Below, piece after piece: positions 1 to 8,414 of a stretch of DNA of 64,000 nucleotides. Position 1 is the first letter of the stretch. Each line of letters starts with the position of its first letter. The position numbers were made by a program, and so were the translations under genes. Source of the stretch: Streptomyces dysideae (GTDB lineage: Bacteria > Actinomycetota > Actinomycetes > Streptomycetales > Streptomycetaceae); NCBI RefSeq assembly GCF_001514305.1, contig NZ_KQ949087.1, positions 153,293-217,292 on the forward strand. Reading direction: 5' to 3'. A model generated the notes under the pieces. The model worked only from the letters and a program-made list of their open reading frames with translations. It did not search any database and was not told the DNA's origin.

Positions 1-420
1 CTGCTGGTGACCCGCTACTACCAGGGCGCGGGCGGTGTGCGGCCGTACGGCTACTGGGTCTGGGCGAACCTCGCGTGCACGGTGGTCGTCGTGGGGCTCG
101 CGACGGTGGCGGGGCTGCGGCGGGCGGGCGGGGCGCTGGTCCGCCGGGACGACGGCACGTCCGGGTCCCGGTGGTCCCGCCTCGTCCGCGGCGACGGCCC
201 GCCCGCGCCCCGGCTGTCCGTCCTCGTCTGCGCCGCCCTGCTCGCGCTGCTCGTCGCCGACCTGTCCGGGATGAGCAAGGCGGAGACGGAGCGGATCTGG
301 CTGCCGTTCGCGATGTGGCTGCTGCCGGCCTGTGCGTTCCTCAGTGGGGTACGGGGGTGGCTGGCGGCGCAGGCCGTGGCGGCGCTGCTCGTCAACCACC
401 TGCTGCTGACGGGCTGGTGA
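1..420 (+). CDS. Multi-pass membrane protein, C-terminal part
   Basis: The frame is open at the first base of the window, so the gene starts upstream. About 139 C-terminal residues are visible. Three or four hydrophobic segments can be seen (around residues 15-40, 70-90, 100-115 and 118-137), plus a charged loop rich in Arg and Asp. The stretch ETERIWLPFAMW just before the last two membrane segments resembles the C-terminal region of actinobacterial GT-C-like or conserved integral membrane proteins; that is recollection, not a search. It converges on the metallophore operon with a 21-bp gap. Function is not assignable from this fragment. Confidence 0.75.
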   Translation: MLVTRYYQGAGGVRPYGYWVWANLACTVVVVGLATVAGLRRAGGALVRRDDGTSGSRWSRLVRGDGPPAPRLSVLVCAALLALLVADLSGMSKAETERIWLPFAMWLLPACAFLSGVRGWLAAQAVAALLVNHLLLTGW

Positions 421-441
421 CCCGGCGGGAAGCGTGCCGGT

Positions 442-1920
442 TCAGGGCGTCAGGACCTGTCGTGCCCGCCCCTCCCCGGCGAGTTCGCCCACGTCCACGA
501 CGGCGACGCGGTGGGCGATGCGTGCGGTCTCCCGGTCGTGGGTGATGAGGACGAGGGACAGGTCGTCCCGGTCGCGCAGGAGGCCCGCGAGGAGGTCGAG
601 GATGCCGCGCCGGGTCACCGTGTCGAGGCCGGAGGTGATCTCGTCGCAGATCAGGACCCGGGGGTGGGCGAGCAGGGCGCGGGCGAGGGCGGCGCGCTGG
701 AGTTCGCCGCCGGAGAGTTCGCCGGGGAGGCGGTGGGCCGGTTCCTCGGCGAGGCCGAGGCTGTCGAGGGTGGTCAGGGCCTCCTCCCGGGCCGCCCGTT
801 CGTCGGCGCCGCGCAGCCGTACCGCCGTGCGGGCCACCTGGTCCAGGACCGGCCGGTGCTCGTCGAAGGCGGCGCGGGTGTCCTGGAAGACGTACTGCAC
901 GGCGGCGAGTTGGGCCCGGCTGCGGTGGCGGAGGCTGCGCGGGAGTGTGGTGCCGTCGAGCAGGAGTTCACCGTCGTGGTCGCGGTGCAGGCCCGCGAGG
1001 CAGCGGGCGAGGGTGGTCTTGCCGCTGCCCGAACGGCCCATGACCGCCAGGCATTCGCCGGGGTGCAGGGTCAGGTGCGGGGCGCGCAGGACCGTGGTCC
1101 TCCCGTGCACGGCGGTCAAGTGACGTACCTCCAGGACGGGTTGACCGGCGCCGGTGCGTGTCTCGTCCGGCGGGGCGGCGCGTTGGGCGTCGAGGAGCCG
1201 GCGGGTCCACTCGTGTCGCGGGTACCGCCACAGCCGCGCCACCGGCCCCGACTCCACGACCCGGCCCGCCCGCATGACGAGGACCTCGTCGGCGAGGGCG
1301 CGGACGACGTCCAGGTCGTGGCTGAGCAGCACGACCGCGATGCCTCGTGCCGTGACCGCCGCCAGCTGGTCGACGATGCGGTCCTTCGTCAACGCGTCCT
1401 GCCCGGTGGTGGGTTCGTCCGCGACGACGACACGGGCACCGAGGAGGAGGGCCTGGGCGAGGACTACGCGCTGCTGCTGGCCGCCGGAGAGCTGATGCGG
1501 GTAGCGGCGCAACAAAGCTTTGGCGTCCGGGAGTTGGGCGTCGGACAGGGCACGCAGGACCAGTTCGCGGGCGGCGGCGCGGCGTTCGGCCGGGGGCAGG
1601 GCGCGTACCTGGGGGCGGGCGATGTCGTCGAGGAGCGCGCTGACGCGGCGGGCCGGGTTGAGGACGGCGGCGGGGTGCTGGGGCACATAGCCCACCAGGC
1701 CGCCCTCGGCCAGGCGTACCTCGCCCGTGACGCGGGCGCCGGCCGGGTACTCGCCCAGCAGCGCGAGGCCGGTCGTGGTCTTGCCGCTGCCGGAGGCACC
1801 GACGAGCGCGGTCACCATGCCGGGCCTGACCCGCAGGTGCACGCCGTCGACGATCGCGCGGCCGTCGATCTCGACGCGCAGGTCGCGGATCTCGGCGACG
1901 GTCTCCGTCCGGTCACTCAC
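442..1920 (-). CDS. Peptide/nickel-type ABC transporter, fused double ATPase
   Basis: A 492-residue cytoplasmic protein carrying two complete ABC ATPase domains, equivalent to DppD plus DppF (or CntD plus CntF) in one chain. The first has Walker A GASGSGKTT near residue 36, signature LSGGQQQR and Walker B VVVADEPTT. The second has Walker A GRSGSGKTT near residue 295, signature LSGGELQR and Walker B VLICDEIT. Both are intact, so both sites should hydrolyse ATP. GTG at 1920 is chosen because it forms a GTGA overlap with the upstream permease stop, the arrangement used throughout this operon. It is the last gene of the operon and powers import through the two permeases. The substrate is inferred to be a metal chelate. 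Confidence 0.93.
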   Translation of the reverse strand: MSDRTETVAEIRDLRVEIDGRAIVDGVHLRVRPGMVTALVGASGSGKTTTGLALLGEYPAGARVTGEVRLAEGGLVGYVPQHPAAVLNPARRVSALLDDIARPQVRALPPAERRAAARELVLRALSDAQLPDAKALLRRYPHQLSGGQQQRVVLAQALLLGARVVVADEPTTGQDALTKDRIVDQLAAVTARGIAVVLLSHDLDVVRALADEVLVMRAGRVVESGPVARLWRYPRHEWTRRLLDAQRAAPPDETRTGAGQPVLEVRHLTAVHGRTTVLRAPHLTLHPGECLAVMGRSGSGKTTLARCLAGLHRDHDGELLLDGTTLPRSLRHRSRAQLAAVQYVFQDTRAAFDEHRPVLDQVARTAVRLRGADERAAREEALTTLDSLGLAEEPAHRLPGELSGGELQRAALARALLAHPRVLICDEITSGLDTVTRRGILDLLAGLLRDRDDLSLVLITHDRETARIAHRVAVVDVGELAGEGRARQVLTP

Positions 1921-2720
1921 GGGCGCCGCCCCTTCCTCTTCGAAGACTTCTCCAGTGCGGCGTCGAAGAGCAGATTGGTGCCCATGGTCAGCGCCACGAT
2001 CAGCAGCGCGGGCACCACCACGGCCCACGGCTGCACGAACAGGCCGGTGCGGTTGCGGTCGACCATGACCGCCCAGTCGGCGGCGTCCGGCGCGACACCC
2101 ACACCGAGGAACGCGGCCGTCGACACCAGGTACAGCACGCCGGTCAGCCGGATCCCGGCGTCCGCGGCGAGGGTGCGCAGGCTCGACCGGCCGACATAGC
2201 CGACGGCGATCCGCCACCACGACTCGCCCTGCATCCGCAGCGCCTCGACGGCCGGACGGGCGGCGACCTCACCCGCCGCCGCCCGGACGATCCGCGCCGC
2301 GTCGGGCACGTTCACCAGTGCGACGAGCAGCGCGAGCCCGACGGCTCCCGGCGCGAACACGGACGCCACCAGCAGGATCAGCAGCAGCGACGGTACGGCG
2401 AGCAGCACGTCCAGCGGCCGCATCAGCAGCTCCTCGAGACGCCGTACGTGGGTGAGGGCGCTGACGAGTCCGACGGGGACGGCGACCAGGTAGGCGAGGG
2501 CGGTCGCGGCGAGGGCGGTGAGGACGACCGTGCGGCCGCCGTGCAGGACCTGCCGCCCTACGTCCCGGCCCACGAAGTCGGTGCCGAGCCAGTGTCCGCC
2601 GCCGAGCGTGAACGACGGGGCGCGCGGGCCGGGTTCACCGGCGAACAGGGGGCCCAGGAGGGCGAGCAGGAGGGGGACGGCGACGATGGTGAGGCCGAGG
2701 GCGAAGCGGTGCCGTGTCAT
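1917..2720 (-). CDS. ABC transporter permease, DppC/NikC type
   Basis: A 267-residue inner-membrane permease of the binding-protein-dependent transport family. A short cytoplasmic N-terminus is followed by a membrane segment at about residues 8-27, the periplasmic-type GGGHWLGTDFVGRDV motif characteristic of DppC/OppC/NikC, and about five further membrane helices. The EAA-like cytoplasmic loop (EALRMQGESWWRIAVGYV) should contact the ATPase. It starts at ATG 2720 in a 4-nt ATGA overlap with the partner permease and overlaps the ATPase start by 4 nt. With its partner it forms the channel. The metal-chelate substrate is inferred from the biosynthetic neighbours. Confidence 0.93.
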   Translation of the reverse strand: MTRHRFALGLTIVAVPLLLALLGPLFAGEPGPRAPSFTLGGGHWLGTDFVGRDVGRQVLHGGRTVVLTALAATALAYLVAVPVGLVSALTHVRRLEELLMRPLDVLLAVPSLLLILLVASVFAPGAVGLALLVALVNVPDAARIVRAAAGEVAARPAVEALRMQGESWWRIAVGYVGRSSLRTLAADAGIRLTGVLYLVSTAAFLGVGVAPDAADWAVMVDRNRTGLFVQPWAVVVPALLIVALTMGTNLLFDAALEKSSKRKGRRP

Positions 2721-3676
2721 GCCGCCACCCCCGCCCGGGGTGTCAGCCGGTGGGCCACCAGGTCGGCCCCGAGGTTGAGGACGACGGTCAGCACGCCGAA
2801 CACCACCGCCAGCCCCTGCACGACCGGTACGTCACGTTCGGCGACGGCGTTGAGGAGGACGGTGCCGAGGCCGGGGATCACGAAGAGGGCCTCCACGACG
2901 ATGACGCCGCACAGCAGCCAGTCGACGGTACGGGCGAGTTGCTGGGCGGCCGGGGCGAGCGCGTTGGGCAGGGCGTGGGCATAACGGATCCGGGCGCCGG
3001 GGACGCCGTAGCGGCGGGTGTGGGCGGCGTACGGGGAGGCGAGGGCGTCGACCATGCCGGCCCGGACCAGCCGGGACAGTGAGCAGACCGGCCGGGACAG
3101 CAGGACCAGCACCGGCAGGACCAGTGCGGCCGGATGCCCGAGCAGGTCGGTGCCGTAGCCCACGGCGGTCGGCGGCAGCCAGGCCAGCTTCAGCGCGAAG
3201 ACGGTCACCAGCAGGACACCCAGGGCGAATTCGGGCACGGCGTACACCGCGAGCGTCGCGGAGCTGACCAGCCGGTCCACGAGCCGCCCTTCGTGGCGGG
3301 CGGCGAGGACGCCGAGCCCGAACCCGGCCGGGATGAGCAGGGCGAGGGTGAGCGCGGCCAACAGCAGGGTCGGCCCGAAACCGTCGGCGATGTACTGGGT
3401 CACCGGGCGTCCGGAGGCCAGGGAGGTGCCGAAGTCACCGCGCGCCAGGCCCGCCGCCCAGTCGGCCAGCCGCTCGTACGCCGGCCGGTCCAGGTGCATG
3501 GCCTCACGGATGGCGGCGATGCGCGCGGGGTCGGGCTGGTCGCCGGCGAGGGCGACCGCGGCGTCACCCGGCAGCGCCTCGGTGAGCGCGAAGACCAGCA
3601 GCACGACGGCCACGGTCTGCGCGACGCCGAGGAGCAGCCGCCGGGCGACGAAAGAGCGAAGGCCGCTCACCCTCAC
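2717..3676 (-). CDS. ABC transporter permease, DppB/NikB type
   Basis: About 319 residues, the usual size for DppB/OppB/NikB permeases. It has an N-terminal membrane helix (about residues 12-32), a periplasmic segment with the ALPGDAAVALAG motif and GDFGTSL typical of the family, then five membrane helices. An EAA-like loop is present near AHTRRYGVPGARIRYAHALP. I chose GTG 3676 because it gives the GTGA overlap with the binding-protein stop used across this operon; GTG 3685 is three codons upstream and also possible. It sits between the lipoprotein and the DppC-type permease and forms the heterodimeric importer channel with the latter. Confidence 0.92.
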   Translation of the reverse strand: MRVSGLRSFVARRLLLGVAQTVAVVLLVFALTEALPGDAAVALAGDQPDPARIAAIREAMHLDRPAYERLADWAAGLARGDFGTSLASGRPVTQYIADGFGPTLLLAALTLALLIPAGFGLGVLAARHEGRLVDRLVSSATLAVYAVPEFALGVLLVTVFALKLAWLPPTAVGYGTDLLGHPAALVLPVLVLLSRPVCSLSRLVRAGMVDALASPYAAHTRRYGVPGARIRYAHALPNALAPAAQQLARTVDWLLCGVIVVEALFVIPGLGTVLLNAVAERDVPVVQGLAVVFGVLTVVLNLGADLVAHRLTPRAGVAA

Positions 3677-5241
3677 GCGAGCCACACCTTGTCGAAGCGA
3701 GCCCAGTCGAGCGTGTTGGCGGGCGCCTTGGTCTCAACTCCCCTCACACTTCTGGCCGTTCCGAGGATCCAGTCGGCGAACCCCCAGATCAGGAAGCCGC
3801 CCTCGGCGTACAGCCGACGCTGCATCCGCTCGTAGACGGCCGTGCGCTCCGCCCTGTCGCGGGTGGACTGGGCCTGCTGGTACAGGGCGTCGAAGTCCTT
3901 GTGGTGCCACTTGGTGGCGTTGGTGGTGGAGTCGGTGAGCAGCCGCTGGGAGATGTGGGCCTCGATGGGCATGGCGCCGGAGCGGTAGCAGGACAGGGTG
4001 CCGGAGTCGAGGATGTCGCTCCAGTAGGAGTCCTTGCTGCCCGTCTTCACGTCGATCGTGACGCCCGCCTTGGCTGCCTGGTCGCGGAAGATGCTGGCGG
4101 CCTCGGTGAACCCGGCGGCGACGGCCGAGGTGTCCAGGGTGACCTTCAGCTTCTCGGCGCCGGCCTGCTTGAGGAGGGAGCGGGCGCGGTCGAGGTCCTG
4201 GGTGCGCTGGGGCAGATCGGCGGCGTAGTACTGGTAGCCCTTGCCGAACAGGTCGTTGCCGACCTCGCCCGCGCCGGAGAGGGCACCGTCGACGAGTTCC
4301 TGCCGGTCGGCGATGAGGAAGAACGCCTCGCGCACCCGCTTGTCGTCGAAGGGCGCCCGGTCGGTCTTCATGCAGAACGCCTGCATGGCGCTGTTGCGCA
4401 GCCGCACGATCTCGATCTGGCCCTTGCCCTCGTGGGCGCGGGCGGTGGTGGGGTTGAGCTCGTGGGCGTACTCGACCTGGCCGCCGAGGAGGGCGTTGAC
4501 GCGGGCGGACTCCTCGTTGGCGACGACGAACTCGAGCTCGTCGAGGTGCGGGGCGCCGTCCCAGTAGGCGTCGTAACGGCGGAAGACGGCGGAGCGGCCG
4601 GGCGCGAAGGAGACGAACCGGAAGGGGCCGGAGCCGATGGGCCTGTCGTCGAAGTCGGCTGCCTTCCCTGCGTTCTCGGGGACGATGTACGCGCCGAACG
4701 CGGCCAGGATGTTGGGGAATTCGGCGGTCGGCCGCTTCAGTACGAACTCGATGGCGCGCTCGCCGGTGGCGCGGCTGGCGTCGAGGTCGATGGGTTCCAG
4801 GGACGCCTTGGCGCGGAACGCCTGCTCGGGGTCGGCGATACGGCGGTAGCTGTGGAGGACGTCCCGGGCGGTGACCGGTTTGCCGTCGTGGAAGGTGGCC
4901 TCGCGGAGGGTGACCTGCCAGCGGTCCAGGCTCTTGTTGGACTCCCACCTGGTGGCGAGGCGGGGCTGCGCGGAGAGGTCGGGACCGTAGTCGGCGAGCT
5001 TGTCGAAGAGGGCCTTGGCTCTGGCGACGTCGGCGAAGAGGTTCGCGAGGTGCGGGTCGAGGATCTCGCTGGCGCCACCACCGGCGAACGCGGCGCGCAG
5101 GCGTCCGCCGCGCTTGGGGGTGCCGCCGGTCGGCTCCGTCTTCTCGGTGTCGCCGCAGCCGGTGAGGGCGAGTGCGGCGGCGGCGCCTCCGGTGGCGGCG
5201 AGGAAGCCGCGACGGTGCAGGCCGGGGAAGCGTTCGTTCAT
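3673..5241 (-). CDS. ABC transporter substrate-binding lipoprotein (SBP family 5)
   Basis: A 522-residue extracellular binding protein. The N-terminus has a twin-arginine-like RRGFLAA followed by a hydrophobic stretch and lipobox LTGC, so it is probably a Tat- or Sec-exported lipoprotein anchored at Cys28. The rest is a family-5 solute-binding domain, seen in RLATRWESN, ATFHDGKPVTARDV and the late YERMQRRLY region, all typical of DppA/NikA/CntA proteins. ATG 5241 is preceded by AAGGGA at a suitable distance. It lies 35 nt after the methyltransferase gene and overlaps the DppB-type permease. In context it probably captures the metallophore-metal complex, but family 5 also binds peptides and nickel chelates. 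Confidence 0.93.
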   Translation of the reverse strand: MNERFPGLHRRGFLAATGGAAAALALTGCGDTEKTEPTGGTPKRGGRLRAAFAGGGASEILDPHLANLFADVARAKALFDKLADYGPDLSAQPRLATRWESNKSLDRWQVTLREATFHDGKPVTARDVLHSYRRIADPEQAFRAKASLEPIDLDASRATGERAIEFVLKRPTAEFPNILAAFGAYIVPENAGKAADFDDRPIGSGPFRFVSFAPGRSAVFRRYDAYWDGAPHLDELEFVVANEESARVNALLGGQVEYAHELNPTTARAHEGKGQIEIVRLRNSAMQAFCMKTDRAPFDDKRVREAFFLIADRQELVDGALSGAGEVGNDLFGKGYQYYAADLPQRTQDLDRARSLLKQAGAEKLKVTLDTSAVAAGFTEAASIFRDQAAKAGVTIDVKTGSKDSYWSDILDSGTLSCYRSGAMPIEAHISQRLLTDSTTNATKWHHKDFDALYQQAQSTRDRAERTAVYERMQRRLYAEGGFLIWGFADWILGTARSVRGVETKAPANTLDWARFDKVWLA

Positions 5242-5276
5242 GACTGTCCCTTGTGAAACGTGATGTGGATGAAAGG

Positions 5277-6116
5277 TCAGTGGGAGGTGGAAAGACGTGC
5301 GACGACGTGCAGCCGGTCGGCGTCTGCGGTACGACCGGGCAACTCGCCTTCCGCCCACGGAGGTTCGGTGCGGGGCCCGGGCCCGTCGTGGAGTTCGAGT
5401 ACCTCGAAGCCGTGCGCGGCGAGGACGTACCGCAGCTCCTGCGGGAACAACAGCCGCCAGGCGGAGCGCTGTTCGACCGGGGGCAGGCCGTCGTCCGAGG
5501 TCCAGACGCGGGTACGGCGCAGGAGTTGGGCGGTGCGGTCCACGGTCAGCGTGGTGGTGGACCGGTAGGCGGTGCCCTGCCAGGTGAAGCCGTTGACGGT
5601 GGGGGTGTCGAGGAGATCGGTCCGGCCCAGGAAGTAGGCACCGTTGCGCATCTCCGCGACCAGCAGACCGCCGGGCGCGAGGCCCTGCCGGCAAGAGGCG
5701 AGGAACCCGTCCAGCTGGTCGTTGGTATGGCAGTACAGCAGGGAGCTGTCCAGGCAGACGACGGCGTCGAAGGCGTCCTGCCCCAGATCGAAGCCGTGCA
5801 GATCGGCCCGGACGTACTCCGGCCCGGGGTACCGGGTGCGGGCGTACGCGAGCATCGCCTCGGAGAGATCGGCACCGGTCACGGCACGGCCGACGCCGTG
5901 CAGGTGGGCGGCGTCGCGCCCGGTGCCGCAGCCCATGTCCAGGACACGCTGACCGGCGTCGTGGCGACGCAGGCAGTCCTCGGCCCAGCGTCCGGCTAGA
6001 CGGCGGGGGTCGGGGAAGCGGGCCTCGTAGAGGTCGGGGTTGTCAGTGAGGAGGTTGGCGTTGCTCACTTCGCGATCGGTGCTCGTCTCCCGGCCGCCGT
6101 TCATCTCCACGCTCAC
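5277..6116 (-). CDS. Class I SAM-dependent methyltransferase
   Basis: A 279-residue cytoplasmic protein with a class I methyltransferase fold. Motif I is VLDMGCGTGRD near residue 70, then the acidic loop GADLS, motif IV DAVVCLDSSLLYCH, and the post-motif LAPGGLLVAEMRNG. The C-terminal half has beta strands and a lid typical of small-molecule methyltransferases. GTG 6116 overlaps the MFS stop (GTGA); ATG 6104 is an alternative four codons downstream. Its position between exporter and importer genes suggests it methylates the cluster product or a precursor, but the substrate is not visible from sequence. Confidence 0.88.
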   Translation of the reverse strand: MSVEMNGGRETSTDREVSNANLLTDNPDLYEARFPDPRRLAGRWAEDCLRRHDAGQRVLDMGCGTGRDAAHLHGVGRAVTGADLSEAMLAYARTRYPGPEYVRADLHGFDLGQDAFDAVVCLDSSLLYCHTNDQLDGFLASCRQGLAPGGLLVAEMRNGAYFLGRTDLLDTPTVNGFTWQGTAYRSTTTLTVDRTAQLLRRTRVWTSDDGLPPVEQRSAWRLLFPQELRYVLAAHGFEVLELHDGPGPRTEPPWAEGELPGRTADADRLHVVARLSTSH

Positions 6117-7375
6117 GCGTTGCTCCTCTCCCCCGCCGGTTCCGGTACGGCGGGAGCCGGATCGCCCGGCAGGGCCCCGCGCCGGTGCAGCCAGGTCACC
6201 CCGCCCGCCGACGCCAGTCCGAACACGGCGCAGCACGCCCACGGCAGCCATCCGCGGGCGTCGTCCTCCCCGGCGTCCATGGCCCAGCCGATGACGGTGT
6301 TGCCGATGGCGGCGGCGATGCCGGAGACGGCGTAGAAGATCCCGAAGTACGTGCCGGTCAGTTCGGGTCGGCCGAAGCGGGGGATCAGGTCCATCACGAA
6401 CGGTGAGGCGATCATGATGCCGAGGTAGAGCAGCAGCGCGCCCAGCAGGACGGGTACGGCGTCGGTCCAGCCGGCTGGTCCCGGGTCCGACACCAGGGCC
6501 GGCGGGAGGAAGGCCAGGCCCATCACGGCGAGCCCGGCCGCGATCCAACGTGGCCTGTCCCCACGGGACTTGAGCCTGCGCGTGATGCGCAGCTGGAGGG
6601 CCAGGTTGGCCAGCGTGCCGACGACGAAGACCATGCCCGCCGCGCCGTCCCAGCCGGTGGCCTGTCTGGCGCCGTCGGGCAGCAGGAGGTACAGCTGGCT
6701 CTCCAGGGTGAACAGGCCGACCATGGCGAGCGCGAACGCCAGGAAGGGGCGGTTGCCGAGCACCTCCCGCCAGTCGCCGAGGACCCCGCTCCCGCTCGGT
6801 TCCGCCTTGCGCGCCGGCAGGACCAGGGCCTGCGCCACCGTGAGCACGGCGAAGATCCCGGCGGCGGTCAGCGCTGACGTACGGAAGTCGACGAGCAGCA
6901 GCACACTGCCGAGCAGCGGCCCGATGAGCGCGCCCGTGGTCGCGAAGACGTTGAAGAGGGCGAATGCCTCCGCCTTCCGCTGCCCAGCCTCCTGCGCGAG
7001 ATACGTCCGCACGGCAGGGTTGAACAGGGCCCCCGCCAGCCCGCTCAGTACCGACGCGGCGAGCAGCACCGCCAGCCCGTCCCCCAGCGCGAACAGCGCG
7101 AACCCGACGGTCCGCACCGCGCACCCGGCGATGATGACGCCACGCGCCCCCAGCCGGTCGGATGCCGAGCCGCCGATGATGAACAGGCCCTGCTGGCTGA
7201 GGTTGCGCACCCCGAGGACGATGCCGACGACGGCCGCCGACATGCCCAGGTTCTCGCCGAGATGGGTGGCGAGGTAGGGGATGAGGAGGTAGAAGCCGGT
7301 GTTGACGCCGAGCTGGTTGACGAGGAGGAGCTGGATGGCGAGAGGGAAGCCGCGCATCTCACGCCACGTCCTCAC
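6113..7375 (-). CDS. MFS transporter, probable metallophore exporter
   Basis: A 420-residue major facilitator superfamily protein with about 12 hydrophobic segments. The loop after helix 2 contains GGSASDRLGARGV, the MFS motif A, and the central cytoplasmic loop holds LPARKAEPSG. The N-terminus begins MRTWREMRGFPLAIQ; GTG 7375 overlaps the epimerase stop by 17 nt, whereas ATG 7357 would start just after it. MFS exporters of this size (for example CntE) secrete opine-type metallophores, and its location inside a biosynthesis/ABC operon makes export of the product the likely role. That role is inferred from context. Confidence 0.9.
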   Translation of the reverse strand: MRTWREMRGFPLAIQLLLVNQLGVNTGFYLLIPYLATHLGENLGMSAAVVGIVLGVRNLSQQGLFIIGGSASDRLGARGVIIAGCAVRTVGFALFALGDGLAVLLAASVLSGLAGALFNPAVRTYLAQEAGQRKAEAFALFNVFATTGALIGPLLGSVLLLVDFRTSALTAAGIFAVLTVAQALVLPARKAEPSGSGVLGDWREVLGNRPFLAFALAMVGLFTLESQLYLLLPDGARQATGWDGAAGMVFVVGTLANLALQLRITRRLKSRGDRPRWIAAGLAVMGLAFLPPALVSDPGPAGWTDAVPVLLGALLLYLGIMIASPFVMDLIPRFGRPELTGTYFGIFYAVSGIAAAIGNTVIGWAMDAGEDDARGWLPWACCAVFGLASAGGVTWLHRRGALPGDPAPAVPEPAGERSNA

Positions 7376-8414
7376 GCGCCGTCACCTCCTCGACTCCAAG
7401 ACCGGGAAGGCAACTTGCCCGGACGAAGCCGTCGGTGCCGCCGATGCCGGTCCACGGGTCGTGGGCGAGCAGCAGATGTCCGTCGAGGTCGGCCCAGCGG
7501 GCCCGGTCGGCGAGGTGGACGGCGGGCGCGAGGCCGAGGGTGCTGGCGGTGAGGCAGCCGAGCATCAGCTCGGTGCCGGTCCCCTCGATCAACTCGGCGA
7601 TCCGCAGGGCGGCTTGGACCCCGCCGCACTTGGCGAGCTTGACGTTGACACCCTGGACACGACCGGCCAGGCGGCGTACGTCCTCCAGGCTCACGGCGTC
7701 CTCGTCGGCGATGACCGGGACGGGTGACCTTTCGGCGAGCGCTCCCAGCGCGTCCGGGTCGCCCGGCGTGAGCGGCTGCTCGACGGCCTCGACACCGAGG
7801 TCGGCGAACCGGGGCAGCAGGGCCTGGGACTGCGCCACGCTCCACGCGCCGTTGGGGTCGAGGAGCAGCCGGGCGTGGGGGGCGGCGTCGCGGATGACGC
7901 GGACGCGCTCCACGTCGTCCTCGGGGTCGGGGGTGCCCGCCTTGACCTTGATGACCTGGAAGCCCGAGTTCGCCAGCCGTCGGGCCTCGACGGCGGCCCT
8001 CATGGGCGAGGTGATGCCGATGGTGCGCGCGGTGGCGGCCGCGGGCGGCGCGGACGCCCCGAGGAGCCGGTGGACGGGCACGCCCGCGCGCTTGCCGACA
8101 AGGTCCAGGAGCGCGGCCTCGACGGCGGCGGTCACGGCGGGCGGCACAGCTGCGGATGACGCCAACTCTCCCGCGCGCAGCGCCTCCAGAGCACTCTCGG
8201 GGTCGGCGAAGCGGCTGAGCTCGACGGCACCGAGGAGCCGTACGAGCGTGTCGGTGTCGAGCCCGTAGTACACGCTGGTGACGGCCTCACCGTGGCCGGT
8301 CGCCCCGTCGTGCTCGATGCCCAGCCACACCGCCTCACGCGCCGACATGACGGAACGGGAGATGCGCAACGGCTCGGTGAGTTCGAGGCGCACGGTGCGC
8401 AGACCGGCCTTCAC
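7359..8414 (-). CDS. Enolase-superfamily epimerase (dipeptide-epimerase like)
   Basis: A 351-residue member of the mandelate racemase/muconate lactonizing enzyme group, closest in motif pattern to L-Ala-D/L-Glu (dipeptide) epimerases. The capping domain is N-terminal. The barrel holds Lys156 and Lys158 (IKVKAG), metal ligands Asp186 (LLLDPNG), Glu212 (VEQPL) and Asp237 (IADED), and the opposing Lys around 259-262 (VKLAKCGG). A two-base Lys/Lys mechanism means it should remove an alpha proton and invert or eliminate. GTG 8414 overlaps the PLP-enzyme stop (GTGA). Next to an ATP-grasp ligase, epimerisation of an amino-acid residue in a dipeptide is the attractive guess. Confidence 0.87.
   Translation of the reverse strand: MKAGLRTVRLELTEPLRISRSVMSAREAVWLGIEHDGATGHGEAVTSVYYGLDTDTLVRLLGAVELSRFADPESALEALRAGELASSAAVPPAVTAAVEAALLDLVGKRAGVPVHRLLGASAPPAAATARTIGITSPMRAAVEARRLANSGFQVIKVKAGTPDPEDDVERVRVIRDAAPHARLLLDPNGAWSVAQSQALLPRFADLGVEAVEQPLTPGDPDALGALAERSPVPVIADEDAVSLEDVRRLAGRVQGVNVKLAKCGGVQAALRIAELIEGTGTELMLGCLTASTLGLAPAVHLADRARWADLDGHLLLAHDPWTGIGGTDGFVRASCLPGLGVEEVTAREDVA

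Noticed and set aside
511..2199. Long plus-strand frame opposite the double ATPase
   Set aside because: Antisense shadow; the minus strand has clear ABC ATPase motifs.
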